This document shows, piece by piece, positions 52,978 through 62,267 of a stretch of 64,000 bases of DNA. Under the pieces are notes generated by a model. The model made no database searches and was not told the DNA's origin. It saw nothing but the letters and a program-made list of their open reading frames with translations. Source of the stretch: Thermodesulfobium acidiphilum (GTDB lineage Bacteria > Thermodesulfobiota > Thermodesulfobiia > Thermodesulfobiales > Thermodesulfobiaceae); the NCBI RefSeq assembly GCF_003057965.1, contig NZ_CP020921.1:670916-734915 (forward strand). The letters run 5' to 3'. Positions within the stretch are counted from its first letter, which is position 1; each line of letters starts with the position of its first letter. Both the position numbers and the translations under genes were made by a program.

Positions 52978-53481
52978 TTGATTATATCGGGAAGAGTAAT
53001 AAAAGTTCAAGACAATATATCCACAGATCATATAATTCCGGGAAGATATTTTCATTTAAGATCAGATCTGAAAAAGCTATCTGAACATACCCTTGAAGAT
53101 GTAGTGGAAAACTTTTACGAAAAAGCAAAGAACGGTGTAATACTGGTGGGCGGTAGCAATTTTGGCATAGGTTCCTCAAGAGAGCATGCTCCTATAGTAT
53201 TAAAAATGAGCGGTGTAAAGGCAGTAGTAGCAAAATCCTTTGCCAGAATATTTTTCAGAAATGCTATCAATATTGGTCTTCCTGTAATTATTGTAGATAC
53301 ATCAAAAATTTTTGATGGAGACGACATCACAATAGATCTCGAAAAGGGCGTTTTAAGAGAAAGGAGAGATAGTTATAAGCTAAATTTTCCTCCCCTGGAT
53401 ATCAGAATTCAATCAATAATAGATGAAGGCGGAATTGTAAATTACATAAAAAAACATGGCGACATTTCGTTTGAGATGTAA
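52978..53481 (+). CDS. LeuD-type aconitase-family hydro-lyase, small subunit
   Basis: Swivel-domain partner of the large subunit, 167 residues. DNISTDHIIPGRYFHLRSD includes the substrate-specificity loop, and GSNFGIGSSREHAPIVLK is the conserved active-site segment. TTG is the start, after AGGAGGACTGAAAA. The specificity loop reads YFHLR instead of the YLR-type of LeuD, in keeping with a non-leucine role, but I cannot assign it firmly. It follows the large subunit gene by 36 bases. Confidence 0.85.
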   Translation: MIISGRVIKVQDNISTDHIIPGRYFHLRSDLKKLSEHTLEDVVENFYEKAKNGVILVGGSNFGIGSSREHAPIVLKMSGVKAVVAKSFARIFFRNAINIGLPVIIVDTSKIFDGDDITIDLEKGVLRERRDSYKLNFPPLDIRIQSIIDEGGIVNYIKKHGDISFEM

Positions 53482-53641
53482 ATAGCCTAATAAAATCACC
53501 TAATACAATAGAAACAAAAGTTTTTTTAATGGATATTATAAAATATGTAAATAAGGTAATAGTACTTTTAGTAATATAATTTTGTATATAGCTTATTTAT
53601 TAACAATACAAAACATTATATTTTGTTTGAAAGGGGAAGTT

Positions 53642-53857
53642 ATGTCACAAAGTTCTCGTCTAGAACCTGTGGTAAACAGGGCTTTTTGCAAGGGGTGCGG
53701 GATATGTATAGAATTTTGTCCGGCAAACATTCTTGAATTCGATGAGCAGAGAAAGTGTAGAGTAACTGATCCCGAGAAGTGTATAAATTGCTATCAGTGT
53801 GAGTTAAGATGTCCAGATTTTGCGATAGAACTTGTTGAAAAAGGTGAAAAAAAATGA
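53642..53857 (+). CDS. korD: 2-oxoglutarate:ferredoxin oxidoreductase, delta (ferredoxin) subunit
   Basis: Protein of 71 residues with two [4Fe-4S] motifs: CKGCGICIEFCP and CINCYQCELRCP. It passes electrons from the ThDP subunit to ferredoxin. The ATG at 53642 follows AAAGGGGAAG. It overlaps korA by 4 bases and begins the korDABC set. Confidence 0.92.
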   Translation: MSQSSRLEPVVNRAFCKGCGICIEFCPANILEFDEQRKCRVTDPEKCINCYQCELRCPDFAIELVEKGEKK

Positions 53858-54990
53858 GCGCAAAACTAATTCAGGGTAATGAAGCAGTGGTTTACGGAGC
53901 AATTAAAGCAGGACTAAAATTTTTTGCAGGATATCCAATTACTCCTTCTACAGAGATAGCAGAAATGTGTGCAAGAGATCTACCAAAGGTTGGGGGAGTT
54001 TTTATCCAGATGGAGGATGAAATATCTTCGATAGCGGCTTGTATTGGTGCATCATTAGGCGGGTTTAGAGCTATGAGTGCAACTAGTGGTCCTGGTTTTT
54101 CTCTTATGCAGGAAAATATTGGTTATGCAATAATGGCAGAAGTGTCAGTTATCATTGTAAATGTACAGAGAATGGGGCCAAGTACAGGAATAGCGACAGC
54201 ACCATCTCAATCTGATTATATGCAGGTAAGATGGGGGACACATGGAGATCATCCAATGGTTTCATTTGCACCATTTTCTGTTGAAGAATGTTTTACTGAA
54301 GTTGTAAGAGCGTTTTATTGGTCTGAGAGGATTTCATCTGTAGTAGTTTTACTTCTTGATGAGGTAGTAGCTCACATGAGAGAAGGTATAGACATTGATA
54401 ATATTAAAGATGTTGTTCAGATTCCCGAACGTGGTCCATTTCCTGAGGAAAAAGAAGGATATCGACCTTATAGAGTTGAGATAGATAAGGGAGCAAAATT
54501 GCCACCTCTTGGAACAGGCTACAGGTTCAACGTTACAGGTCTAGTGCACGATGAGTTAGGCTTTCCTGTAGAGAATCCTGAAAAAACAGAGTTCTTGATT
54601 AAAAGATTGCACAATAAAGTAGATGCAGTTGAAGATGAGATAACTTCTTATGACGAAAGGTATACAGAAGATGCTGAAGTGATAGTTATTTCTTATGGTT
54701 CGGTTGCCAGATCAAGTTTACGTGCTGTAAGAGAACTTAGAAAGAACAACGTTAGAGTTGGCTTTTTTAGACCAATTACGGTATGGCCATTTCCCTCGAA
54801 AAGAGTGAGGGAACTATCAAAGAACGTTAAAAATATAATTGTGGCAGAAATGAGTATGGGCCAAATGGTACTTGAGGTAAGGAGATCGATTGTAGAAAAT
54901 TGTAATGTAACTTTGATTCAAGGCATAAAAGGAGAGCTTATTACTCCAGATATCATATACAACACTGTAAATGAGGTGATCTCAAAATGA
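53854..54990 (+). CDS. korA: 2-oxoglutarate:ferredoxin oxidoreductase, alpha subunit
   Basis: 378-residue subunit with a pyrimidine-binding domain: GNEAVVYGAIKAGLKFFAGYPITPSTEIAE (quoted in part as FFAGYPITPSTE), IGASLGGFRAMSATSGPG and the C-terminal transketolase-like domain (VISYGSVARSSLRAVREL). The order and small size of the neighbouring subunits fit the Kor type and not pyruvate oxidoreductase. It overlaps korD and korB by 4 bases each. Confidence 0.92.
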   Translation: MSAKLIQGNEAVVYGAIKAGLKFFAGYPITPSTEIAEMCARDLPKVGGVFIQMEDEISSIAACIGASLGGFRAMSATSGPGFSLMQENIGYAIMAEVSVIIVNVQRMGPSTGIATAPSQSDYMQVRWGTHGDHPMVSFAPFSVEECFTEVVRAFYWSERISSVVVLLLDEVVAHMREGIDIDNIKDVVQIPERGPFPEEKEGYRPYRVEIDKGAKLPPLGTGYRFNVTGLVHDELGFPVENPEKTEFLIKRLHNKVDAVEDEITSYDERYTEDAEVIVISYGSVARSSLRAVRELRKNNVRVGFFRPITVWPFPSKRVRELSKNVKNIIVAEMSMGQMVLEVRRSIVENCNVTLIQGIKGELITPDIIYNTVNEVISK

Positions 54991-55814
54991 TTGGGGAGCT
55001 TGTTAAAAGATATCTAAGAATGGATAGATTGCCTCATATGTGGTGCCCTGGTTGTGGACACGGTATTGCCCTTGGTGCGCTTCTCAGGGCTTTTGATAGG
55101 GTAAAGATTGATAAGGATAGGACAGTTATACTCTCTGGCATCGGTTGTGCTTCTAGAGTAGTGGGATACTTAGATTTTAGTACTGTTCATACTACTCACG
55201 GTAGGGCTCTAGCTTTTGCAACCGGATTGAGGCTTGTTAGAGATGACGTAAAAGTCATCGTGATAATGGGCGATGGAGATGCTTTGGCTATTGGCGGCAA
55301 TCACTTTATACACGCCTGTCGAAGAAATATTGATATAACTGCAATTGTTTTAAATAATCAGATATATGGTATGACAGGTGGACAAAGTTCACCTACTACT
55401 CCCCAATCTATGTTATCTACTACCACGCCGTATGGAAATTTTGCACGAGCATTTGATTTTTGTAATCTCGCTATCGGTGCAGGAGCCACTTATGTGGCAA
55501 GGGCTACTACATATCATGTCTCACTTATGACTGAACTTTATGCGAGCGCTATAAAACATCACGGTTTTTCTTTTGTAGAAACTTTTACACAGTGTCCAGT
55601 GAATTATGGGAGAAGAAATAAGTTTCCTGATCCTGCTTCGATGCTCAAATATATGAAAGATATTTCTGTGCCATTTAAGGTGGCTCAGAATATGGGAAGC
55701 GATGAGTTACAAGGAAAGATTGTGATAGGTGAACTAATAAAAGAAAAAGAAGATGTAGAGCTAAATAAAGTAGTTAGAGAGCGCATAATGAAATTTAGAG
55801 GAGGTGCCCAGTGA
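54987..55814 (+). CDS. korB: 2-oxoglutarate:ferredoxin oxidoreductase, beta subunit
   Basis: ThDP-binding subunit of 275 residues with MWCPGCGHGIALGAL, SGIGCASR, the ThDP motif GDGDALAIGGNH to NNQIYGMTGGQ and a conserved TQCPVNYGRRN. It catalyses decarboxylation of 2-oxoglutarate to succinyl-CoA, or the reverse with reduced ferredoxin. It overlaps the neighbouring kor genes by 4 bases. Confidence 0.93.
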   Translation: MIGELVKRYLRMDRLPHMWCPGCGHGIALGALLRAFDRVKIDKDRTVILSGIGCASRVVGYLDFSTVHTTHGRALAFATGLRLVRDDVKVIVIMGDGDALAIGGNHFIHACRRNIDITAIVLNNQIYGMTGGQSSPTTPQSMLSTTTPYGNFARAFDFCNLAIGAGATYVARATTYHVSLMTELYASAIKHHGFSFVETFTQCPVNYGRRNKFPDPASMLKYMKDISVPFKVAQNMGSDELQGKIVIGELIKEKEDVELNKVVRERIMKFRGGAQ

Positions 55815-56380
55815 CAAAGGAACTAAGATTTGCCGGAACTGGGGGTCAGGGTCTGATACTTGCAGCTATCATATATGCTGAGGCTGCCCTCTACGATGGA
55901 TACAGGGTTTTACAGAGCCAATCGTATGGACCAGAGTCAAGAGGAGGGGCAAGTAAGGCAGACTGCATCATTTCTGATACAGAGATAGATTATCCGAAAG
56001 TATATCTAGCTGACTTTTTGCTTGCTATGTCACAAAAGGCATATGATAAATATAAAAAAGACGTTAAAAATGGTTCTGTTATATTGTTCGATTCTACTTA
56101 CGTTGAAGTGGAAAAAAGAGAAGAAAATATTATTTATTTCAGTGCTCCTATATCAAAAACGGTAAGAGATAGGATAGGCAAAGAACTAGCATCAAACATA
56201 GCTGCCCTTGGAACCATTTCTGTTGTATATCCTTTAATTGGCGAAGAAACCTTATTGAAAGCTATTTTAAACAGGGTGCCAAAAGCAACAATAGAGTTGA
56301 ACAAAAGCGCATTTGATATAGGGAAACAATTAGGCAAGGAGATCTTGGAGGCTAAAGGTTCTATAGAATTTGTATTTTAA
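55811..56380 (+). CDS. korC: 2-oxoglutarate:ferredoxin oxidoreductase, gamma subunit
   Basis: 189-residue CoA-side subunit with FAGTGGQGLILAAII, QSQSYGPESRGGASKADCIIS (quoted in part: YGPESRGGASKAD) and a Rossmann-like fold. GTG is the start, after GAGGTGCCCA. Last gene of the kor set; sucC starts 14 bases later. Confidence 0.92.
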   Translation: MTKELRFAGTGGQGLILAAIIYAEAALYDGYRVLQSQSYGPESRGGASKADCIISDTEIDYPKVYLADFLLAMSQKAYDKYKKDVKNGSVILFDSTYVEVEKREENIIYFSAPISKTVRDRIGKELASNIAALGTISVVYPLIGEETLLKAILNRVPKATIELNKSAFDIGKQLGKEILEAKGSIEFVF

Positions 56381-56394
56381 TAAGGGGTGAATTA

Positions 56395-57492
56395 ATGAGA
56401 CTTTTTGAATATCAGGCTAAAAGTATTTTAAATCAATATTTGAAAGTACCAGAAGGGGTCCTTGTTGAAAAAGAAAATATGGGGCAAATGATTAAGAAAT
56501 TAAATTTACCATGCATTCTAAAGGCACAGGTAAAAGTTGGAGGTAGAGGGAAGGCTGGGGGAGTTTTGAAAGTAAAGGATTTAAATGAGTTAAAAAGTAG
56601 TCTTGAAAAACTTTTTTCTATGGAAATAAAAGGGGAGAAAGTTAACAAAGTGCTTGCAGAAGAGCTAATAGATATTGACAGAGAACTTTATTTTAGCGTG
56701 ATTTTCTATAGACCTTCTAGAAGATATATGATGGTTTTTTGCAAAGAAGGCGGAGTTGACATAGAGCAGCTTGCTGAGGTAAAACCTGATGCTATTAATA
56801 AAGTTAAGATAGATCCAATTATAGGTTTAAAGGATTTTATGATAAGAAACTTGATAAAAGATTTTGAACTTTATAGCATATTAAACCAGTTTATAAAAAG
56901 TGCGTATAAAATTTTTGTTGAAAAAGACCTTGTAATACTTGAAATAAATCCTCTTGTTATCACGAAAGATAAAGAACTAATTTGTGCAGATGCAAAGGTG
57001 GAGTTTGACGATAATGCCCTTTATAAGCATCCCGAATTTGAGGCTTTTCTTGAACAATCTGAAATAAAGGCAAGAAATTTAGGCTTTTCATTCGTACCTT
57101 TAGAGGGAGATATTGGAATTTTAGGAAATGGTGCAGGATTAGTTTTAGCTACTATTGACTCTGTAACCAGAGCAGGTGGAAAATGTGCTAACTTTTTAGA
57201 TATTGGAGGCGGAGCAAAAGCTGAGAGGGTTAAAAGCGCACTTAAATTTTTAGTAGAGCAAAGGCAACCGAAAGGTATCTTAATAAACGTATTTGGTGGA
57301 ATTACAAGAGCTGATGAAGTAGCAAAAGGCTTATTAGAATTTGAGGAAGAGCAGAAATTAAATCTTCCAGTAGTAGTAAGGCTTTCTGGAACTAAAGCTG
57401 AAGAGGGATTAGAAATGCTTCGGGGAAGATTTGAAATAGTTTCGTCTTTGAGAGATGGTGCTAAAAAGATAGTAGAGTTAGTTAATCAATAA
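56395..57492 (+). CDS. sucC: Succinyl-CoA ligase, beta subunit
   Basis: ATP-grasp subunit of 365 residues: LFEYQAKSIL start, KAQVKVGGRGKAGGV nucleotide-binding region, ADAKVEFDDNALY metal-site segment and the C-terminal GILINVFGGITRADEVA. It interconverts succinyl-CoA and succinate with ATP or GTP. With korDABC it links 2-oxoglutarate and succinate. AAGGGGTG precedes the ATG. Confidence 0.95.
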   Translation: MRLFEYQAKSILNQYLKVPEGVLVEKENMGQMIKKLNLPCILKAQVKVGGRGKAGGVLKVKDLNELKSSLEKLFSMEIKGEKVNKVLAEELIDIDRELYFSVIFYRPSRRYMMVFCKEGGVDIEQLAEVKPDAINKVKIDPIIGLKDFMIRNLIKDFELYSILNQFIKSAYKIFVEKDLVILEINPLVITKDKELICADAKVEFDDNALYKHPEFEAFLEQSEIKARNLGFSFVPLEGDIGILGNGAGLVLATIDSVTRAGGKCANFLDIGGGAKAERVKSALKFLVEQRQPKGILINVFGGITRADEVAKGLLEFEEEQKLNLPVVVRLSGTKAEEGLEMLRGRFEIVSSLRDGAKKIVELVNQ

Positions 57493-57514
57493 ATCGTTTG
57501 TTGGAGGTGTCAAT

Positions 57515-58474
57515 TTGAGTATTCTTTTAGATAAAAGAAGTAAAATTCTGGTACAGGGTATTACGGGCAGAGAAGGTTCTTTTCATGCAGAACAGATGTT
57601 AAACTACCCGAGCAAAGTCGTAGCAGGGGTTACTCCAAAAAAGGGCGGGACTTTATTTTTAGATAAAATACCAATTTTTGACTCTGTTGAAGAAGCAGTA
57701 AAAAAGACCGGCGCAAATGTTAGTGTAATTTTTGTTCCTCCATTTGCATGTCAGGATGCTATATTTGAAGCAATATTTGCGAAAATTAAATTAATAATAT
57801 GCATTACAGAAGGCGTAAGTTTACATGAGATGGCAGATGTATATAGCTTTTTAAAAACAAAAAAAGATATAAGGCTAATTGGCCCTAATTGCCCAGGATT
57901 GATAGTGCCAGGTGTATGTAAAGCAGGAATTATGCCTGCAAATGCCTTTATGCCAGGTTCTGTAGGAATAGTATCAAGATCAGGCACACTCACTTATGAA
58001 ATTTCTTATATGCTGACCTCCAATGGGATTGGTCAGTCCACTGTAGTTGGGATCGGTGGGGATCCTGTTATTGGTACAACATTTAAAGACATTCTCATGC
58101 TTTTTGAAAGAGATTCTCAAACTGAATTGGTATTTTTAATTGGGGAAATTGGCGGTACTGACGAAGAAGACGCATGTGAATTTATTAGAGAAATGACGAA
58201 GCCTGTTGTAGCTTTTATTTCTGGTGCAAGTGCGCCTGAAGGTAAGAGAATGGGACATGCGGGGGCAATTGTTTATGGAAAGATGGGTAGCGTCCAGAGC
58301 AAGATAGAAACCTTCAGATCGACAGGAGTGCTGGTAGCTGAAAGCATTGACGATCTTTTAAGTATTGCAAAAAGATCTCTAGGAGTGGTGAGAACTTCAA
58401 AAGAATCAAAGCAACACTTATTCGAATATTATATTTCGCAAATTGAAGGAAGAGATTTTAGCGGTAGATTTTGA
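57515..58474 (+). CDS. sucD: Succinyl-CoA ligase, alpha subunit
   Basis: CoA-binding subunit of 319 residues with [28 protein letters not shown] and the phosphohistidine in [10 protein letters not shown]. The C-terminus is about 25-30 residues longer than in E. coli. TTG is the start, after GGAGGTG. It ends 1 base before the convergent hypE stop. Confidence 0.94.
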   Translation: MSILLDKRSKILVQGITGREGSFHAEQMLNYPSKVVAGVTPKKGGTLFLDKIPIFDSVEEAVKKTGANVSVIFVPPFACQDAIFEAIFAKIKLIICITEGVSLHEMADVYSFLKTKKDIRLIGPNCPGLIVPGVCKAGIMPANAFMPGSVGIVSRSGTLTYEISYMLTSNGIGQSTVVGIGGDPVIGTTFKDILMLFERDSQTELVFLIGEIGGTDEEDACEFIREMTKPVVAFISGASAPEGKRMGHAGAIVYGKMGSVQSKIETFRSTGVLVAESIDDLLSIAKRSLGVVRTSKESKQHLFEYYISQIEGRDFSGRF

Positions 58475-59485
58475 TTAACATATTCTGGGCAAGTTTTCAC
58501 CTATTGGCATATCCAGGAATCTTTTGCCGCCTATCTTTGTGTTAAGAATAACTCTTCGTGATACCTTATTAGTTGCTGTGCCTATTATAGCAGCATCCTT
58601 TCCAAGTGGATGAGACTTTAGCATGTTTAGTAGTTCCTCAGCGATATCTGGAGAACATGCTATGAGCATCTTCCCTTCGCAAGTCATAGTAAACGGGTCA
58701 AGACCTAAAGGATCAAGAAGACCATAGATTTCATCCTTTATTGGGACCTTTGCTTCATCTACTTCAATGCAAATATTTGAAGATGAAGCAAACTCGTTTA
58801 AGACTGTAGAAAGGCCTCCTCTTGTGGGATCCCTCATTGCGTGTATTTCGTTTTGAAACCTTTCTACTGCAGGTAAAATAAGCTTGTCAAGGCAGGCGCA
58901 GTCGCTTTTTATGTTTGACTTTAGGGGAAAATCTTCTCTAGCAAGCATAATAGCGCAGCCGTGATCAGCAATAGTTCCTGTAATGATGAAAACGTCGTTT
59001 TCTTTGATATTTCTAGAGTTAATTGATAAAGTAGATTTTTTTTGTCCTACACCGGATACGCTTAAGTAAACTCCATCTCCTTGCCCTTTGGGGACTACTT
59101 TTGTGTCTCCTGCAACAACCTTTACGTTGCATTCATCTGATGCTTTTTTAATTTCATTAGCAAGTTCTTTAATTAGACTAATTTCGACTCCTTCTTCTAT
59201 TATCCATCCTAGAGTTAGATAAAGAGGTTTTGACCCCATAGCTACTAGGTCATTGATAGTACCGTATATAGCAAGTAGCGAAAGATTTCCACCAGGAAAA
59301 AAGATTGGCTTTACTAGATGAACATCAGTGCAAAAGGTAAGTTCGTTTTCTCTACCTGAAAAATCTAAAACTGCAGCATCATCAAACTTTAAAGGCTTTT
59401 CTAGATATATTGAGAAAACATTTTCAATTAATTCTGAGGTAAGTCTCCCACCCGCTCCATGCGCAAGCGTAATTATATTCGACAT
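58475..59485 (-). CDS. hypE: Hydrogenase maturation factor HypE
   Basis: Makes the cyanide ligand of [NiFe]-hydrogenases by dehydrating thiocarbamate carried on its C-terminal cysteine. The 336 residues show AHGAGGRLTSELI at the N-terminus, DAAVLDFS, VVAGDTKVVPKG and the essential PRIC end, which is intact. GGGAGG precedes the ATG. It is the last gene of hypC-hypD-hypE. No hydrogenase structural gene lies in the window. Confidence 0.95.
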   Translation of the reverse strand: MSNIITLAHGAGGRLTSELIENVFSIYLEKPLKFDDAAVLDFSGRENELTFCTDVHLVKPIFFPGGNLSLLAIYGTINDLVAMGSKPLYLTLGWIIEEGVEISLIKELANEIKKASDECNVKVVAGDTKVVPKGQGDGVYLSVSGVGQKKSTLSINSRNIKENDVFIITGTIADHGCAIMLAREDFPLKSNIKSDCACLDKLILPAVERFQNEIHAMRDPTRGGLSTVLNEFASSSNICIEVDEAKVPIKDEIYGLLDPLGLDPFTMTCEGKMLIACSPDIAEELLNMLKSHPLGKDAAIIGTATNKVSRRVILNTKIGGKRFLDMPIGENLPRIC

Positions 59486-59532
59486 TAGTTTCCTCCCATA
59501 TCAATGATTTGGTGTTAAAAGGTATTTTTTAT

Positions 59533-60612
59533 TTATATTTTTCCATACTTATAATGAGCTGCACATGAACCTTCGGTAGATACCATGCATGGACCTACTG
59601 GCCTAATAGGAGTACAAGCTTTTCCAAAGAGTGGGCATTCATATGGTTCTATTAATCCCTGTAGAACTTCTCCACACCTGCAGCCTGGTGGATCGGGGCT
59701 TTTTTTACTTTTGAGATTAAATTTCGTTTTGGCACAAAATTTTTTATATTCATCTCTAAATCCTAGCCCACTATTTGGTATTGTTCCCATGCCTCTCCAC
59801 TCAGCGTCTTCAGTAACGAATACTTCGTTTATAAAATTCATGGCGTTAACGTTTCCTTCATCCTTTACTGCTCTGCTATAGTTGTTTACTACTTTTGGTT
59901 GATTGTCTTTTTGCATTTTTAGTAACTCTAATATAGCTGAAAGTATATCAACTGGATCAAATCCTGCTACCACTCCACCCTTATTAAATTTTTTTAAGAT
60001 ACCCCTATAAGGTTTTGTCCCGATTACAGTACTTACGTGGCCAGGATAAATGAAGCCATCAATTTTTGGATTTGTAGATAGGAGTGCATCAAGCGCTGGA
60101 GGAACAACTTTGTGGAATGAGAGAACACTGAAGTTATCAATATTTTGTTCTTTTGCTTTTTTTATAGTAGCTGCTATCGTTGGAGCTGTTGTTTCAAAGC
60201 CTATTCCGAGGAAAATAACTTCAGTTTCGGGATGCTCTGCAGCATACTTCAAGGCATCTAAAGGTCCATAAACGACCTCTACATGTTTGCCTTCAGATCT
60301 TGCTTGAGCTAGATTTGACTTTGATCCAGGGACTTTTAGCATATCACCAAAAGTTGTTATACAGATATTTGGGATCGAAGCAGCTAAAATAGCAAGATCA
60401 CAGTCACCCTGCGATGTTACGCAAACTGGACAACCAGGTCCTGAAATGTGTTTGATGTTTTTGGGAAGTAGAAATTTAATTCCAGATCTTAAGATACTTA
60501 CTGTATGTGTTCCGCAAACCTCCATAAAGGTATATGGAAAATCAAATTCTTTTATTTGATCTAATATTTTTTGTGATATTTCTGGAGATTTGAACTCATC
60601 AAGCCAATTCAA
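59533..60612 (-). CDS. hypD: Hydrogenase maturation factor HypD
   Basis: Fe-S scaffold on which, with HypC, the Fe(CN)2CO group is assembled. About 359 residues with CGTHT, GPGCPVCVTSQGD, FAGFDPVDIL-like VAGFDPVDIL, and a C-terminal cysteine-rich part (CRCGEVLQG, ECPLFGKACTP, GPCMVSTEGSCAAHY). The TTG at 60612 is preferred (AGGA 8 bases upstream); TTG at 60627 is an alternative. It overlaps the end of hypC. Confidence 0.95.
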   Translation of the reverse strand: MNWLDEFKSPEISQKILDQIKEFDFPYTFMEVCGTHTVSILRSGIKFLLPKNIKHISGPGCPVCVTSQGDCDLAILAASIPNICITTFGDMLKVPGSKSNLAQARSEGKHVEVVYGPLDALKYAAEHPETEVIFLGIGFETTAPTIAATIKKAKEQNIDNFSVLSFHKVVPPALDALLSTNPKIDGFIYPGHVSTVIGTKPYRGILKKFNKGGVVAGFDPVDILSAILELLKMQKDNQPKVVNNYSRAVKDEGNVNAMNFINEVFVTEDAEWRGMGTIPNSGLGFRDEYKKFCAKTKFNLKSKKSPDPPGCRCGEVLQGLIEPYECPLFGKACTPIRPVGPCMVSTEGSCAAHYKYGKI

Positions 60613-60868
60613 TGCTTTTTTCCTCAACTAATTTTGGTTCTTTTTTTTCGGGAGACAAATCTTCAAGTTCTTTCCATAGTTTTAAGGCTTCAAGTGCTGA
60701 TTCTTCATCAAGAATCTCCATTGCAAATCCTGCATGCACCAGTACATAATCTCCTACTTTAACTTCTGGTAGAAAAGCTGTACAGGCCTTGGTTTCTGTT
60801 CCCATATAATCGACAGTAGCCATGTCGTTTTCGATCGATTTGACTTTCATTGGAACAGCTAAACACAT
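60599..60868 (-). CDS. hypC: Hydrogenase maturation chaperone HypC
   Basis: HypC/HybG-type chaperone of 89 residues starting MCLAVPMKV; the N-terminal Cys2 contacts HypD and the hydrogenase large subunit. DYVLVHAGFAMEILDEESA is the conserved centre. The C-terminal 20 residues are a charged extension. AGGAGGACA precedes the ATG. First gene of the hypCDE operon. Confidence 0.95.
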   Translation of the reverse strand: MCLAVPMKVKSIENDMATVDYMGTETKACTAFLPEVKVGDYVLVHAGFAMEILDEESALEALKLWKELEDLSPEKKEPKLVEEKSIELA

Positions 60869-60929
60869 AATGTCCTCCTAAAATTACTAATATATACTTA
60901 TTTTTATAAGTAACAACTATTATTCTACT

Positions 60930-60943
60930 ACACTAATTAGTGT
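60930..60943. promoter_or_regulatory. Palindrome between hypC and argD
   Basis: ACACTAATTAGTGT is a perfect 14-bp palindrome in the 141-base divergent gap. A smaller inverted repeat, ACTTAT/ATAAGT, lies at 60896-60911, closer to hypC. TATAAT at 60974-60979 is a likely argD -10 box. The palindrome could be an operator for one or both units. Confidence 0.4.
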
Positions 60944-61009
60944 TAAATCAACAGTAATATTTTAACTTTATTGTATAATTATTAAATCAAATAATCAAAG
61001 AGGTGTGTT

Positions 61010-62200
61010 ATGAAATCTGAAGAGTGGATAGAGCTGGAACACAAGGTTCATTTGCAAACTTATAAAAGATATCCTGTAGTTTTGGCAAGCGGTGAGGGGG
61101 TGTATTTAAAAGACATTGAGGACAAGAAATATCTTGATTTTATAGGAGGTATATCAGTTTGTTCTCTTGGTCACTCTCATCCAGAAATTGCAGAAATTCT
61201 TCATAAACAAGCTCATACACTGATTCATGCAAGCAATTTATTTTATCACCCAAATCAAATCCTTCTTGCAAAGAAATTAGTAGACCTTTCTGGTCTGGGA
61301 AAGGTATTTTTCTGTAATTCTGGGGCAGAAGCAAATGAAGGTGCTCTAAAGATAGCTAGAGCTTACCACTTTTCTAAAGGCATTCCTGAAAAGAATAAAT
61401 TTCTTGCTTTTGAAGGTTCATTTCATGGCAGAACCTTTGGTGCACTTTCTGTGACAGGTCAAGAGAAATATCAGGAGCCATTTAGGCCACTTGTGCCTGG
61501 TGTAGTTTTTGGGCCTATGGACAATCTGGATAAATTTTTAGATATATTAGAAAATGAAGAGAATTTAGCGGCTGTAATAATGGAAACAATGCCTGTTGAG
61601 GGTATGGGCATTTTCGTTTTGCCAAAAAAATTCGTAAAGAGAGTCAGAGAAATATGCGATCAAAAGGATATTCTACTTATCTTAGATGAAGTGCAAGCAG
61701 GCATAGCGAGAACTGGAAAGATGTTTTGTTATGAACACTATGAAATAACTCCTGATATTGTCAGCCTTGCAAAGGGACTGGGTACAGGTGTTCCTATTGG
61801 TGCAGTATTAGCGAGGGATAGCGTAGCATCGCATTTGAAATATGGACAACACGCTACTACTTTTGGAGGATCCCCTTTAATTTGCTCTGTTAGCTTAAAA
61901 GTTCTTGAGATTATAGAAAGAGATAAAATTGTTGAACATGTGGCAAAATTGGGAAAGTTGGCCGATGAAGTTTTTGACAAATGGTTGAAAGAAGGATTAC
62001 TAAAGGATTATAGAGGAATGGGCCTTCTTTGGGGGATCGATCCTGTGAAAAAGACAGAAGAAGTTTTTAATAGAGCGTTTGAATTAGGCCTTTTTGTTAA
62101 TATGTTGGGGACTGATACCTTGAGAATTGCTCCACCTTTGATTATTTCAAATGAGGAATTTGAAAAGGGTTTGAATATTCTTGAGATAGCTTTAAAATAG
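61010..62200 (+). CDS. argD: Acetylornithine/class-III aminotransferase
   Basis: PLP enzyme of 396 residues in arginine synthesis (and possibly lysine). FIGGISVCSLGHSHPE, FFCNSGAEANEGALKIAR, ILDEVQAGIARTGKMF and the PLP lysine in SLAKGLGTGVPIGA are clear. Length and motifs fit ArgD; related ornithine or aminobutyrate aminotransferases cannot be excluded. GAGGTGTG precedes the ATG, and a strong terminator follows. Confidence 0.88.
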   Translation: MKSEEWIELEHKVHLQTYKRYPVVLASGEGVYLKDIEDKKYLDFIGGISVCSLGHSHPEIAEILHKQAHTLIHASNLFYHPNQILLAKKLVDLSGLGKVFFCNSGAEANEGALKIARAYHFSKGIPEKNKFLAFEGSFHGRTFGALSVTGQEKYQEPFRPLVPGVVFGPMDNLDKFLDILENEENLAAVIMETMPVEGMGIFVLPKKFVKRVREICDQKDILLILDEVQAGIARTGKMFCYEHYEITPDIVSLAKGLGTGVPIGAVLARDSVASHLKYGQHATTFGGSPLICSVSLKVLEIIERDKIVEHVAKLGKLADEVFDKWLKEGLLKDYRGMGLLWGIDPVKKTEEVFNRAFELGLFVNMLGTDTLRIAPPLIISNEEFEKGLNILEIALK

Positions 62201-62215
62201 ATATATAGACAATAA

Positions 62216-62260
62216 AAAACACACCCTCTTTATAATTTCTTCGAGGGTGTGTTTTAAAAT
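62216..62260. terminator. Bidirectional terminator between argD and the aminotransferase gene
   Basis: AAAACACACCCTC (62216-62228) pairs perfectly with GAGGGTGTGTTTT (62243-62255), with a 14-base loop and T or A runs on both sides, so it can end both convergent units. Confidence 0.85.
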
Positions 62261-62267
62261 TCTAAGA

